A stretch of 64,000 nucleotides of DNA from Owenia fusiformis (lineage: Eukaryota > Annelida > Polychaeta > Sabellida > Oweniidae): NCBI GenBank assembly GCA_903813345.2, contig CAIIXF020000012.1:13186932-13250931 (forward strand), written 5' to 3'. Shown here piece after piece: positions 12,201 to 21,159 of this stretch (the first letter of the stretch is position 1; each line of letters begins with the position of its first letter). The notes beneath the pieces were generated by a model, which worked only from the letters and a program-made list of their open reading frames with translations, was not told where the DNA came from and searched no databases. Position numbers and translations under genes: made by a program.

Positions 12201-14219
12201 TGGGATGAGGGCATACCCTTGCTTCTGTTTGCTACAAGAGAAGCTAAGCAAGAATCTTTAGGGTTCAGTCCATTTGAGCTAGTATTTGGTCATTCTGTGC
12301 GTGGTCCACTTAAATTGCTCAAAGAAAAGTGGCTGTCAGAAACTGAAAAGTTTAATCTGCTGAACTATGTCACTGGGTTTAAAGAGCGCCTATCAAAGGC
12401 TTGTGAAATAGCCAAAGAAAATTTGATAAATAGCCAAGATAAAATGAAAACTTGGTATGACAGAAAAGTCAAAGAAAGATCATTCCAGCCTGGTGACAAA
12501 GTTCTTATATTACTGCCACTTCAGACAAATCCGCTACAAGCAAAATTCTTTGGTCCTTATGTAGTGGATTCCAAGGTCAATGACCTCAATTATATTGTCA
12601 AAACTCCAGATAGGCGCAAAGAAACACAATTGTGTCACATCAATATGATGAAAAGGTACTTTGAGCCAGACAAAGAGCATGGCTCAATTAAGCCTGTAGT
12701 CACTATGGCACCTGCCCTAGTAAAAGAAACTGATCTACAAGATTCAGATGATACCAATTGTACTAATTTAGACTATGAAGATATCAAAGGTTTGTCTAGG
12801 TTAAAGAACTCTGAAGTATTATCAAATCTAGATCATAAATTGCATCATGTGACAAATGATCAAAAACAGCAAGTCACAGAATTAATTCATGAGTTCACTG
12901 ATATCTTCTCTGATGTACCGACTAAGACATCTATAGCTTATCATGATGTAGAAGTCCAAGATGTAACCCCTATTAAGCAACATGCTTATAGAGTAAATCC
13001 ATCAAAATCTGAAGATTTGAGAGCTGAGGTCAATTATATGTTAGAAAATGACATAATTGAAAAGAGCAATAGCCCATGGAGTTCACCTGCTTTCATTGTA
13101 CCAAAATCAAATGGTGGACGTAGGCTAGTGGTTAACTATATCAAGGTGAATCGAGTAACAAAGACCGATTCTTATCCAATACCACGAATTGACGACTGCA
13201 TTGACAAAATTGGAACTGCTAAATATGTCAGTAAATTTGATCTCCTCAAAGGATTCCTAGGGGTTCCATTAACTGAAAGAGCAAAACAGGTATCTGCCTT
13301 TGTTACTCCTGATGGTTTGTACCAATTTAAAGTTATGCCATTTGGTATGAAAAATGCACCTGCCACATTTCAAAGAATGATGAACGGCTTATTAGCAGAT
13401 CTCAAAAACACTGGTGTATACATCGATGATGTAATCGTCTATTCTGACACTTTTGATGAACACATGTGTTTGCTGCGTAAGTTGTTTGAAAGAATCTCTC
13501 TGGCCAATTTAACCATCAATTTGGCTAAGAGTGAATTTTGTAAAGCCACAGTTGAATATCTGGGCCATGTGGTAGGTCAAGGACAGGTCAAACCAGTGAG
13601 TGCCAAAGTGGAATCAATTACACAACTCCCAGCTCCTACTAACAAGAAAGAATTAATGAGAAGTCTTGGAATGGCTGGCTTTTATAGGAAGTTTTGTCCA
13701 AATTTCTCTTCAATTGCTCTTCCATTGACCAATTTACTTGGGAAAAACATCAAATATGTGTGGTCTGAGCAATGTCATACAGCCTTTGATAAAATCAAGG
13801 CCATACTTAGTGAAGAACCAGTGCTTGTTGCACCTGATTTTAGCAAGCCATTCAAAATTCAAGTAGATGCTTCTGATGTAGGAATGGGGGCTGTCCTATT
13901 ACAAGAAAAGGATGGTATTGATCATCCAGTGAGTTATTATTCAAAGAAATTTGATAAACATCAGAAAAACTACTCTACCATAGAAAAGGAATGTCTAGCA
14001 TTACTTCTGTCATTGCAACATTTTGAAGTATACGTTAGTGCACCAGTTCATGCAGTTACTGTATTTACTGATCACAATCCGCTGACATTCCTTCATAGAA
14101 TGAAGAACAAAAATCGTAGATTGTTGAGGTGGAGTCTGTTATTGTCAGAGTACAATCTTGACATAAGACACATCAAAGGCAAGGATAATTTAATTGCTGA
14201 TACTCTTTCAAGAGTGTAA
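9213..14219 (+). CDS. gag-pol: Gag-protease-integrase-RT-RNase H polyprotein
   Basis: A single 1668-codon frame with no internal stop or frameshift. Residues about 92-155 form a Lys/Glu-rich coiled coil, followed by a capsid-like region. A CCHC zinc knuckle is at about 396-409 (CNYCKKPGHIISEC) and a protease DTGA at about 482-485. A Ser/Glu-rich linker ends near 730. The integrase follows: HHCC finger about 810-850, then DDE residues near D880 (LIDCVGPL), D940 (SDQGSNF) and E976 (ALERYHQ), and a GPYVV motif typical of gypsy integrase C-termini. RT comes after it, with PFGMKNAPATFQRMM and YIDD at about 1404-1407, then RNase H from about D1551 to the terminal ADTLSRV. The ATG lies 83 bases after the primer site. 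Gag and Pol share one frame, so no frameshift or readthrough signal is needed. The motif usually written GYWQVPL or GFWQVPL in RT is GFLGVPL here. The integrase-before-RT order is characteristic of Gmr1-like elements. Confidence 0.93.
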   Translation: MSFEVETFLEAPSLEEFDKLKKTELLALAKHVGLAVKTSYRKGAIKNILVPYLVAEEILPEEALKLIVEPVQHVEPVDPIRLKELEIREKELENERREKELQNEKELREKELEMQNEREKRENERQMREQEIQREIELKRLEIEAQSKTDEHATMHQHFENRFDASKFLKFVPKFQEKNVDKYFTHFEKVAQSLDWPKSAWPVMLQSVFIGKASEIFASLSAEVCSDYDLIKNAILKAYELVPEAYRQKFRNAHKQSDQTHVEFAREQEQLFDRWLVSKDVSEEFKKLRELMLIEQFKNCVQYHIRTYLDEHKVETLSQAATLSDDYALTHKGSFIKGNPNFRGYQGNKPSYDTKSNQSSSSNTSNKAKDQSNSSQSSSSKSDQSKSSGPTSNVTCNYCKKPGHIISECYRIKNRREMSGSAHSNGCATVPISRKPIVWDSYTHTEKSTHSDIMEDYKPFMSEGSVSLSSDDTNSKPIKILRDTGASQTLLLEGVLPLSEESFTGTHILMQGIELGFTKVPLHRIHITSELVKGPVIVGVRPQLPVEGVALLLGNDLAGGKVSLDPIVSDQPCSIEDSVQEDSDIYPACAVTRAMAKRLADSGDSSVGDDFDSGFLSSLFDDECHSPLVKDGPYPILKANSSLKQPSVRAKQSTIEANSSLKKPIARGDSPSEQDHYFNAVSPALASLDEVSSSSASVHEVSSPPCSEVSSSSSSEVSSSISDSDSLKNDPHSKHMLIYEQEHDPSLIDLHRRCLTIDEADKVPVCFYKKDGILMRKWRPPEASPEDDWAIVHQIVVPKLYHKEILSLAHDSPMAGHLGVTKTYHKILNHFFWPKLKQDVQEYCRSCHTCQMVGKPNQKIPVAPLHPIPAFDEPFSKVLIDCVGPLPKTKSGNQYLLTILCMATRFPEAIPLRNIKAKNIVKSLIKFFTLVGLPKDLQSDQGSNFMSGLFQQVMDTLGIKQCKSSAYHPESQGALERYHQTLKTMIRAFCFEYEKDWDEGIPLLLFATREAKQESLGFSPFELVFGHSVRGPLKLLKEKWLSETEKFNLLNYVTGFKERLSKACEIAKENLINSQDKMKTWYDRKVKERSFQPGDKVLILLPLQTNPLQAKFFGPYVVDSKVNDLNYIVKTPDRRKETQLCHINMMKRYFEPDKEHGSIKPVVTMAPALVKETDLQDSDDTNCTNLDYEDIKGLSRLKNSEVLSNLDHKLHHVTNDQKQQVTELIHEFTDIFSDVPTKTSIAYHDVEVQDVTPIKQHAYRVNPSKSEDLRAEVNYMLENDIIEKSNSPWSSPAFIVPKSNGGRRLVVNYIKVNRVTKTDSYPIPRIDDCIDKIGTAKYVSKFDLLKGFLGVPLTERAKQVSAFVTPDGLYQFKVMPFGMKNAPATFQRMMNGLLADLKNTGVYIDDVIVYSDTFDEHMCLLRKLFERISLANLTINLAKSEFCKATVEYLGHVVGQGQVKPVSAKVESITQLPAPTNKKELMRSLGMAGFYRKFCPNFSSIALPLTNLLGKNIKYVWSEQCHTAFDKIKAILSEEPVLVAPDFSKPFKIQVDASDVGMGAVLLQEKDGIDHPVSYYSKKFDKHQKNYSTIEKECLALLLSLQHFEVYVSAPVHAVTVFTDHNPLTFLHRMKNKNRRLLRWSLLLSEYNLDIRHIKGKDNLIADTLSRV

Positions 14220-14497
14220 TACCTCTATTTCTAAGAGGCTATTTGACTTATACTGCATATGCTTAAGGCTTTGTGCTAATATAATATAATAAAAAGATTG
14301 TACTTCGAGTGTGATTTGATAATATTATTGTAATATGCTTTTGGGTTTTACTCAGTCTGTAACTATATAAATAGTATTGCGTTTGACTATTGTAAACAAA
14401 TGTTATGTAAGTCTCAACCTCATCTTTGATAAATTGTAACCCTCGCCACACCAGATATTATTGTAAAAGTTTTTCATTATATTCAAACTTTTCTTTT
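14220..14497 (+). other. Retrotransposon 3' untranslated segment
   Basis: About 280 AT-rich bases between the pol stop and the polypurine tract. No env-like frame: the minus-strand ORF at 14263-14451 is a shadow. The element therefore looks like a retrotransposon rather than a retrovirus. Confidence 0.7.
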
Positions 14498-14508
14498 AAG
14501 GAGGGAGG
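14498..14508 (+). promoter_or_regulatory. Polypurine tract
   Basis: AAGGAGGGAGG directly abuts the 3' LTR start (TGTTACAG). It is the expected plus-strand primer of reverse transcription. Confidence 0.85.
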
Positions 14509-15376
14509 TGTTACAGTATTATGTTCTATTATATTCACATTAAGTTTAGTTTATCTATATGTATATACTGTAACTGATCTTTATTAGAGATCTTGGGTCA
14601 AGGTCACAATGACATTATACACTGTATCTTGTAAACAGAACTGAACTGAATGACTCATTAACTCTTGACCATCCAGAGAGTTCTAGAAAATATAACCATT
14701 CATTAAGACTTAATCATGTGACTGGAGATGTCCAATCAAAACTCAACAAGTAGTCTCAGTTCCAGAAGATTCTTTCTAGATGATTCTTTCACATTATAAA
14801 TAAAACTGCAAAGTGGACTCAGTAGCAGATAATTAAGTAATCATAACTGGACATCTCAAAGGAACTAAATAAAGCAGAATTTCAAAGTTTATCAAAGGAC
14901 ATCTTCTTAGCAGAAAATTACAGACACATACTGTGGGAACATTTATAACACTACAAACATACAACCTGAGGACTTTATATGGACATATATTACAACACAC
15001 ACTATATACGGATTATCATATACATTCGTGGATTATCATAAACATTTGTGGATTATCATCAAACATTTGTGGATTATCATCAAACATTATTGGATACGAA
15101 CATTATAGGATTACAACAAACATTATTGGATTATTACAAACATTGGAGAACTATTAACGATTATTGAAACATTTCGTGATCTGGAACATTCTCAAGGATC
15201 GTCAACGACATTTATCGACATCAAGAATAAACCGTATCATAGATTGGACATCACTTAAGTATTAAACCTCTTTTATATTATAGTTATATTGTTATATTAT
15301 TTAGTTTTCAAATATAAATATATTGTTATCATATTTTAATTGCTGTTTTTATTTTCTGTTATTTTCGAACGTAACA
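14509..15376 (+). repeat. 3' LTR
   Basis: 868 bp, apparently identical to 8240-9107 over its whole length when read by eye. Followed by GGGT, the copy of the target site. Confidence 0.93.
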
Positions 15377-15571
15377 GGGTATTTAGTTCTTATTAAGTAT
15401 AACTATTGTTCAATGCCCGTTTCCATGGTAACGTCACCTGTTTTCAAAGTAGGTATCTATCACATAGTACAGGTCAATATCTCAGCTTTCCAACGATACC
15501 AAAATATCCCATAGGGTCAGCCGACTATTAAACTCCTTTATTTATGGACTTCTGAGGCTTGGCCTACTCGC

Positions 15572-17241
15572 CTAATATGGCAATACAAACATGAGAAAGT
15601 GCCACAACCCCATGCCTTTTGTGAGGAGTTCATAATCTCCACATGAAAATAGACGAATTCTTCTCCCACGCCATATTATTAATTTCAATTTTTTAATGTG
15701 AGTGTCAAATCTTTTCAAAGCAGTTTCCAGATTATCTCTGTTGTCTTTTGCGCAAAACATCGCAAAAAAGGCAGTTGTTAGTTGCGTTTGGATTAGGTGT
15801 ATTGAGCACCTGGATGGATGTTTTAAAACTTTTCCCACCATGATCAGCACCGATTTTAACCCATAATTCACTATTAGGTATGGCAGGGTGGTCTAAACAC
15901 AATGTGTTATACTGTTCCATTTTGTCAAGGTGGTCATTGAGATACTTTTGTAAGTTCCCAATATATGCCATAGGTAGTTTTTTTGTAAACCATTCCTTTT
16001 TTGGCCCCAGGAGCATCGTTATCCCTTTGAAGAAAATCCATTAACTTTCCTTTAACTTTAAGTTTTTTCATTAAGGATTTCTTGTAGTGAGTTTGATTAT
16101 TCTGACTCTCAATATTTATGTTTGCATCTCGTAAATGTCTTGTTATGATTTTCATCTGACCATTATGATAACCTTGCAGCACTTTTCATTGAAACAGTTT
16201 GTCTTGTATTTAATTTATTCGATCTCAATTTTGTTAGAAATGTCAGCATGTTCTTTTGTTTCTTTTTCCTGGATTCATTGAGAATTTCTTTAGACATTTA
16301 TTATCACCACCAATCACTTCTCTGCATTTTTTTTATTTTACTCGCTCTTTTACGTTTTAAAGGAGATGATGCTTTTTTACTGGATACTTGAGATTTCTCT
16401 ATTTTCATCAAGATGAGGGGCTGAAATAAGTTTATTATCTATGATTAAAATCTAATGACTTTATAACCCCTAAATTACTACAGTCATAAAATGATTAAAC
16501 AAGAGATGCACTTGAAGAGTTAATGGGCTTTTCATAATAAGATCAAGGGCCAGATAAGAGTTGTTAGAACTTAATCAAAATAAATAAATAATTGTTTAAT
16601 TGTTCTTACCTTGCCTTTGCTTTTACAAACAAGATGGTATTTGATAGATGATTGATTTAGTTTTCTGCCTACGAGATGAGTGAGCAAGTGTTCTTCTAGT
16701 TTTGTGAATGGCATATCAATAGGCTTTCTGAGAAGTTCGCTTATACATGCATCCCGGCCCCTGCCAGGTGTCATGGAAGTGCCTATTGCTGAACTGTCTA
16801 GACATTGTTTTTTAGGAGTACTCTGGATAGTTATTTCATTCTCATTGAAGGTTATGTCCATTTGATCTTCTTGTTGTTTACGCTTAAATGATTTGACATT
16901 CTGAGAGTATAGCTCACAAATAGTACAAGTAGTTTCATTGATTACCGCAGAATTCCACATTTTGTTTGTATTTTGAATAACTTCTTTAAGTCTAAATCTA
17001 CTTTCCCCTTATATTTAAACTGTTTCATAGCATTATAGCATCTCTGACATACTTTACTTGGATGCTTGTCCGGAACATCATTGTCAAGATTTACAACAGG
17101 GCATACAGTCACAAGTTCATTTTGAATCAGTACACATGCTTTTGCACTATTCCTTTTGCGCCGTATTTGGTTTTTGTCTCCACAAAGCCTACAGAGATAA
17201 TCAAATGCTTTTCTATGTGCATCTTTGTTATGGCCTCCCAT
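15572..17241 (-). pseudogene. RAG1-like (N-RAG-TP-type) transposase relic
   Basis: Minus-strand coding remnants in two blocks. The first (17241-16610) has a Cys2 pair (YLCRLCGD), then HPSKVCQRC 45-50 residues later, then after a frameshift near 16960 a Trp-x16 CTICELY segment followed by KSFKRK. This spacing (CxxC, HPxxxCxxC, W...CxIC...KRK) is that of the RAG1 N-terminal region. The block ends at a good donor, AAG|GTAAGA. The second (about 16182-15572) has frameshifts near 16010 and 15763. It reads LWVKIGADHGGKSFK, NLETALKRFDTHI and FSCGDYELL, resembling the DDE core of RAG1/N-RAG-TP-like transposases, with candidate catalytic Asp in GADHGG and GDYE. At least three frame breaks mean it is not functional as read. 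It could instead be another zinc-finger transposase family; the co-occurrence of both blocks is what favours this call. Confidence 0.6.
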
Positions 17242-17307
17242 AATGTATCCTTTTTAGTGCTAATAGCTAGACGTTATATCATCCAAAATGCGTGTAAGGT
17301 TGTGTGA

Positions 17308-18030
17308 GGGTGTGTAGTTTAGAAGTAAAATTATTGATGTAAAACCGAGTAAACTCTGATGAAACTTACCTTTTCATGATCAGAAGATAGTGTTAATAGT
17401 GTTTTAGTTGGTTTTAGTTCACTTATACAAGGTTAAAGTTGGGGCACATCAAGATAATTGGAGAAAGTTCCTTAATGATCCATCTAGGATTTGATCTTAC
17501 ATAAGTAGTTGAACCACAAGCCAGATGTCAGATATAAATTAAAGATAATTTCTATGAACTATCTGTGACTCAGTTCAACTTCTCAGAGGGGCAAATAGAT
17601 TATCTGGGATAGGGGGAAATCAAAATACAATACTAGTATACAAGATGAGAAATAGTGGCAGCCATTTTGATGCTACTAGTTGCTTAGCAACAGCAGCAGA
17701 ATGAAGGCTAGGCAAGATCAATAGCTAGGTATCAGGTTTCCTGCTACACACTGACTAAGTGTGATCATGAAGGCCTGGCCAGGGATGGTGTGAGTTATCA
17801 ATACAGGTATTTTGCATTTTTCGGAGACTGTTGCCATGTGAGGACCCTTGGTGATCCACTCGCACATTTAGATTTCTAGTATTTGTAAAGATGTATAAAA
17901 GTTAAAATGTATACTTACATGTACCATGAGCTCCTATCGTTGGATTTAATCAAGGAGTATGATTTTAATCTTTGAAATTGGCTAGGTCGTGGTTATGCAA
18001 CAATAGTATTTTCGAAATACCGCTGTGTAA
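17308..18030. other. Intronic stretch, no gene
   Basis: AT-rich sequence between the RAG1-like relic and a MITE. It contains a CAGCCATTTTGA block (17655) also found around 39270 and 39425. No open frame with a recognisable domain. Confidence 0.4.
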
Positions 18031-18143
18031 TGCCTGGGTCACATTTGCTGCGACTATTTTGTTCGAAATTGAATACATTTCTGAACACAATACTCAATCA
18101 GCCGGGCGTCGTAGTGAAAATCGGAGCAAATGTGAGCAAGGCA
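18031..18143. mobile_element. MITE, TGCCTTGGTCACAT family, TAA target
   Basis: Begins TGCCTGGGTCACATTTGC and ends in the complement, ...ATGTGAGCAAGGCA, flanked by TAA on both sides (18028-18030, 18144-18146). The centre contains a CAGCCGGGCG palindrome arm and a TTGTTCGAAATTGAATAC stretch. The 3-bp TAA duplication fits PIF/Harbinger-type MITEs. Related copies are at 54010, 54256, 54542 and about 56858. Confidence 0.8.
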
Positions 18144-19214
18144 TAAAACAATTGAACAATACACAACCGTATCAGTTTCACATTTACTGCGGTCAAAAGC
18201 ATTTACAAAAATACAGCCAGAGTTGACAATCATAAAATGAAACCAATCCCAAAAATGTACTGCATTGAGTTCAATGTTATAACCATGTCGATTTACATGA
18301 GTGTCCGAATCATTGTACCAAATTTAAACCTTGACTGTTCTCCAGAAAGAAATAAGCTGACATATATTATTTTTCACATTTTAATACAACTGAAAAGATA
18401 ATAAATGTTTTAATATAAAGTTGACGTTGTTATAAATGTTTTAAGCGCAAAATCAAAGCACAACCATATAATTAAAAAAAATTTAAAAATTACACTGGGA
18501 TTCCAACTGGATACAACTGACGAGTTGTATTTAAGGTGGCCTAAAGTGCTGCTTATTTTTTCGTGAAGCCACTCAGTAAAATTACGATTTCTCTGCACCC
18601 TGATGTTCAATCAACGACGTTCGAGTATCTATGTGTTCCTGACACGTTTGGGCAACCGGTTATGACAACGTCTACCCTATGTTTGCACGCAACATTGACG
18701 TAATTCATGACTGAAATCGGGCAGACAAAAAATATGTGATATTCTTTCAGAATTGTTTATAATAACTATTTACAAAAATGTTTCGGAGACACAAATCCAT
18801 TTGGGTAAGGCTTGTTTTATAGTCGAAAAGCCCCAATAAGACAATACAAACCCAAATTAAACCCGGAAGAATGCAGATTTCATGTAATGATTTACGTTCA
18901 TGTAAACAAGTTAAGTACATATAATCCCCATATAAAACACTGGCCTACGTGACATGTAATAACATGTTTAAATTGAAATATAGAACATTTTCAACATAGC
19001 ATTTACTTCCGTGCTCTGTATTCCCATATACCTGCTTAATAAGGCAATGCATCTTCAAATAAAACCTTATCCAAGTAGATTAGATTCTCTGGAACACTTT
19101 TGTAAATAGTTTTCACAAGCAATTTTGTTTGTGAATCTCAAATTTTGTCTTCCCGGCTTCAGTCATGAATTACGTCAATTTCGCGTGCAAACTTTGTGTA
19201 GACCTTGCATGCTT
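18144..19214. other. Intronic stretch, no gene
   Basis: No gene recognised. Two segments, around 18700 (ATTGACGTAATTCATGACTGAA) and 19160 (TTCAGTCATGAATTACGTCAAT), are inverted copies about 460 bp apart. They suggest an old inverted-repeat element of roughly 0.5 kb. Confidence 0.4.
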
Positions 19215-19300
19215 TTGTTCTTTCATATCGGTAGCACGTTGGCCTCATGGTTAACGTGCCTAGCTTCCACGCTCTAGGTTAGTCGATCGAGACCCGTTCA
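19215..19300 (+). repeat. Possible tRNA-derived SINE head
   Basis: TGGCCTCATGGTTAACGTG resembles a pol III A box (TGGCnnAgTGG) and, about 45 bases later, CGATCGAGACCC resembles a B box. I could not fold a complete tRNA cloverleaf, so a degenerate SINE is more likely than a tRNA gene. Confidence 0.3.
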
Positions 19301-19358
19301 TGTCGAACTTTTTGATTTGCTTGTTGTCAAGATATAATAAGTAGAACAAAATCCAGAA

Positions 19359-19760
19359 AAAGTAGATCAAAAATACTCCAATGGAGTATAAAATTGTCAT
19401 CAGGATTCCGAAATGAGACGAATGTTAACTCGTTAAATTTCGGTTGATAAAATAGGTCAGAAAATCCAGATTAATCCGAATAAGGTTCGGGAATTTTCGT
19501 CATAAGAAGTAGATCAAAAATACTCCAATGGAGTATAAAATTGTCACCAGGATTCCGAAATGAGACGAATGTTAACTCGTGAAATCTCGGAAGATAAAGT
19601 AGGTCAGAAAATCCGGATTAATCCGAACAAGGTTCGGGAATTTTCGTCATAAGAAGTAGATCAAAAATACTCCCAATGGAGTATAAAATTGTCACCAGGA
19701 TTCCGAAATACGACGAATCGAATCGGCAAACTCCGATACAATAATGAAGTGCGTAAAAAC
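19359..19760. repeat. Tandem repeat, about 146-bp unit, three copies
   Basis: Units starting AAGTAGATCAAAAATACTCC at about 19359, 19506 and 19652. The first two are close to full length, each with GGATTCCGAAATGAGACGAA and GTTCGGGAATTTTCGTCATA. The third is diverged after about 100 bases. Confidence 0.8.
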
Positions 19761-20740
19761 CGAAATGATCCGAACAGCGTTCAGATTAAATCGTAAACAG
19801 GTGACAGGGGCTTCCCCTCATCTTTCCCGACATGGTTTTAAAAGCCTTATATGGATCTATCACGTGACATTCAAAATGACGTTCCCATATGGTTCTGTGG
19901 GCCTTATATGGATCTCTCGAACACGTGACCAAATCAAAATCAAAATTTTACCTTGACCATTGGATGGGATTTCATAGTAAATATCCAAGAAAACATATCC
20001 TCGTGATCCTTAAATCATTTAAATTCGATCATTTTATATTCACCCTTGATGAAAGAAGTCATGAAAACACATCATCATGTAAGGGTTTTCACCTAAATTA
20101 GCTCGTTTTATCTTGACCCTTCAATTGAATTTCATGGAAAAATATTTTATGAAAAAATATCAACATGTTATGATTTGTATTTGAATAAGACCGTTTCATC
20201 TAAATACTTGGACAATATTTCATAGAAAATGCACTTAAAAAATATTGGATTGGATTTACAGGATTCGCCTCAATTTATCAATGTACCGTTTTATCTAAAT
20301 ACTTGGACAATATTTCATAGAAAATGGATTTGCCTTAATTTATCAATGTAATGTAAGTATTAGATTAACTTTCAAATAGGGTTCTATCTAACATTTTTAT
20401 TGAAATTAATACTAGGCAGGACTCGCTCTCTGAATACATGTAGCTAATAAAAAGTCAACCCTTGGATGTGATTTCGTTGGGAAAAAAATATGACAAGTCC
20501 AGAATCAAATGATGTCCAGAACCTCTTAAGATCCTGTTAAAAGGAATTCCGTGCTTGCACTGGAAACCTTTTTGGGCCCCTAAATCCTAAAATTTGGAAA
20601 AATGAAGGCCCATTTTTGATAATTTGGCCTAAAAATGTCAAAAGGCCAAGAAAATCCCAAAAAGGCCTACTAATTGAGGCCCTACAAACTTCTTTGAGCT
20701 TAATTTTTTCTCATACTCTTAGTAAACTATTGATTCCTAC
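19761..20740. other. Gene B intron 3' to SUEL exon 2, no gene
   Basis: Includes a 40-base direct repeat (TATCTAAATACTTGGACAAT at about 20196 and 20291) and, at 20565-20690, a purine/pyrimidine-biased segment rich in AAAGGCC/GGCCTTTT-like words that can fold on itself. The plus-strand frame 20616-20861 is a shadow of a real minus-strand exon. Confidence 0.4.
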
Positions 20741-20837
20741 CTGGAACGCATTCATACTCAAGGTCGTGACAGTGCAAGTTCTTGCAGCAGGACTTCTTAA
20801 TAGATTTAGCGTACTTGGCCAGACGCAGACGACAGGC
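20741..20837 (-). CDS. Gene B exon: SUEL-like lectin domain, second part
   Basis: The acceptor TTCTTTTTCAG|GCC and the donor CCAG|GTAGGA bound 97 nt, entering in phase 0 and leaving in phase 1. Residues ACRLRLAK...KKSCCKNLHCHDLEYECVP align one-for-one in Cys pattern with the second half of gene A's SUEL exon (VCRMSLHS...GSCCEEIWCHEVDYYCVE). In gene A the two halves are in one exon. The acceptor and first 20 bases of this exon lie in a 64-bp triplicated repeat. Confidence 0.8.
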
Positions 20838-21008
20838 CTGAAAAAGAATAACTACGCATGATTTCACATATGGCGTGGTTGTCCAAACGCAGACCACAGG
20901 TCTAAAAAAGAATGAGTACGCATGATTTCACAGAAAGCATAGTTGTCCAAACGCAGATGACAGGTCTGAAAAAGAATAAGTTCGCATGATTTCACATATG
21001 GCATAATT
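20817..21008. repeat. Three tandem 64-bp copies of a splice acceptor region
   Basis: Exactly spaced units start at 20817, 20881 and 20945. Each contains, on the minus strand, a pyrimidine tract ending in AG (TTCTTTTTCAG, TTCTTTTTTAG, TTCTTTTTCAG) followed by about 20 bases like the start of the SUEL exon. The unit at 20817 carries the acceptor that continues into the full exon. Confidence 0.85.
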
Positions 21009-21159
21009 ATGGCATATAAAAATGCATTACTCTGATAAATGCTAAATATGTCTTGAAATGCAGAAAAATAGAGTCAAATGTCGGAATAAAATTTACAAAT
21101 TGTTTGGAAAAGAGAATCGGGAAAATAATTCTGACTAGGAGGAATGAAAGCTTACTTAC

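Larger units (their letters stand above)
8240..15376 (+). mobile_element. Complete Ty3/gypsy-type LTR retrotransposon, integrase-first
   Basis: A 7137-bp element in gene B's intron, opposite to the gene's transcription. It has two 868-bp LTRs (TGTTAC...GTAACA), a tRNA-Pro-type primer site, one long gag-pol ORF (9213-14219), a polypurine tract at 14498-14508 and a 4-bp GGGT target duplication (8236-8239 and 15377-15380). Reading the LTRs side by side I found no difference, and the 74-codon frame inside each translates identically, so the insertion is recent. The pol order is protease-integrase-RT-RNase H, as in the Gmr1-like branch of Ty3/gypsy elements and unlike ordinary gypsy elements. Confidence 0.93.

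Noticed and set aside
14220-14497. Possible env-like gene after pol
   Set aside because: Only about 280 bases, no frame long enough for an envelope protein.
16571-17241. ZAD-type zinc-finger gene as an alternative to RAG1-like
   Set aside because: ZAD also has two Cys pairs, but the HP before the second pair, the Trp/CxIC/KRK segment and the downstream DDE-like block favour the RAG1-like reading. Not fully excluded.
19215-19300. tRNA gene
   Set aside because: A- and B-box-like words but no foldable cloverleaf; kept only as a possible SINE.
20616-20861. Plus-strand frame over the SUEL exon
   Set aside because: Shadow of a minus-strand exon with good splice sites and homology to gene A.
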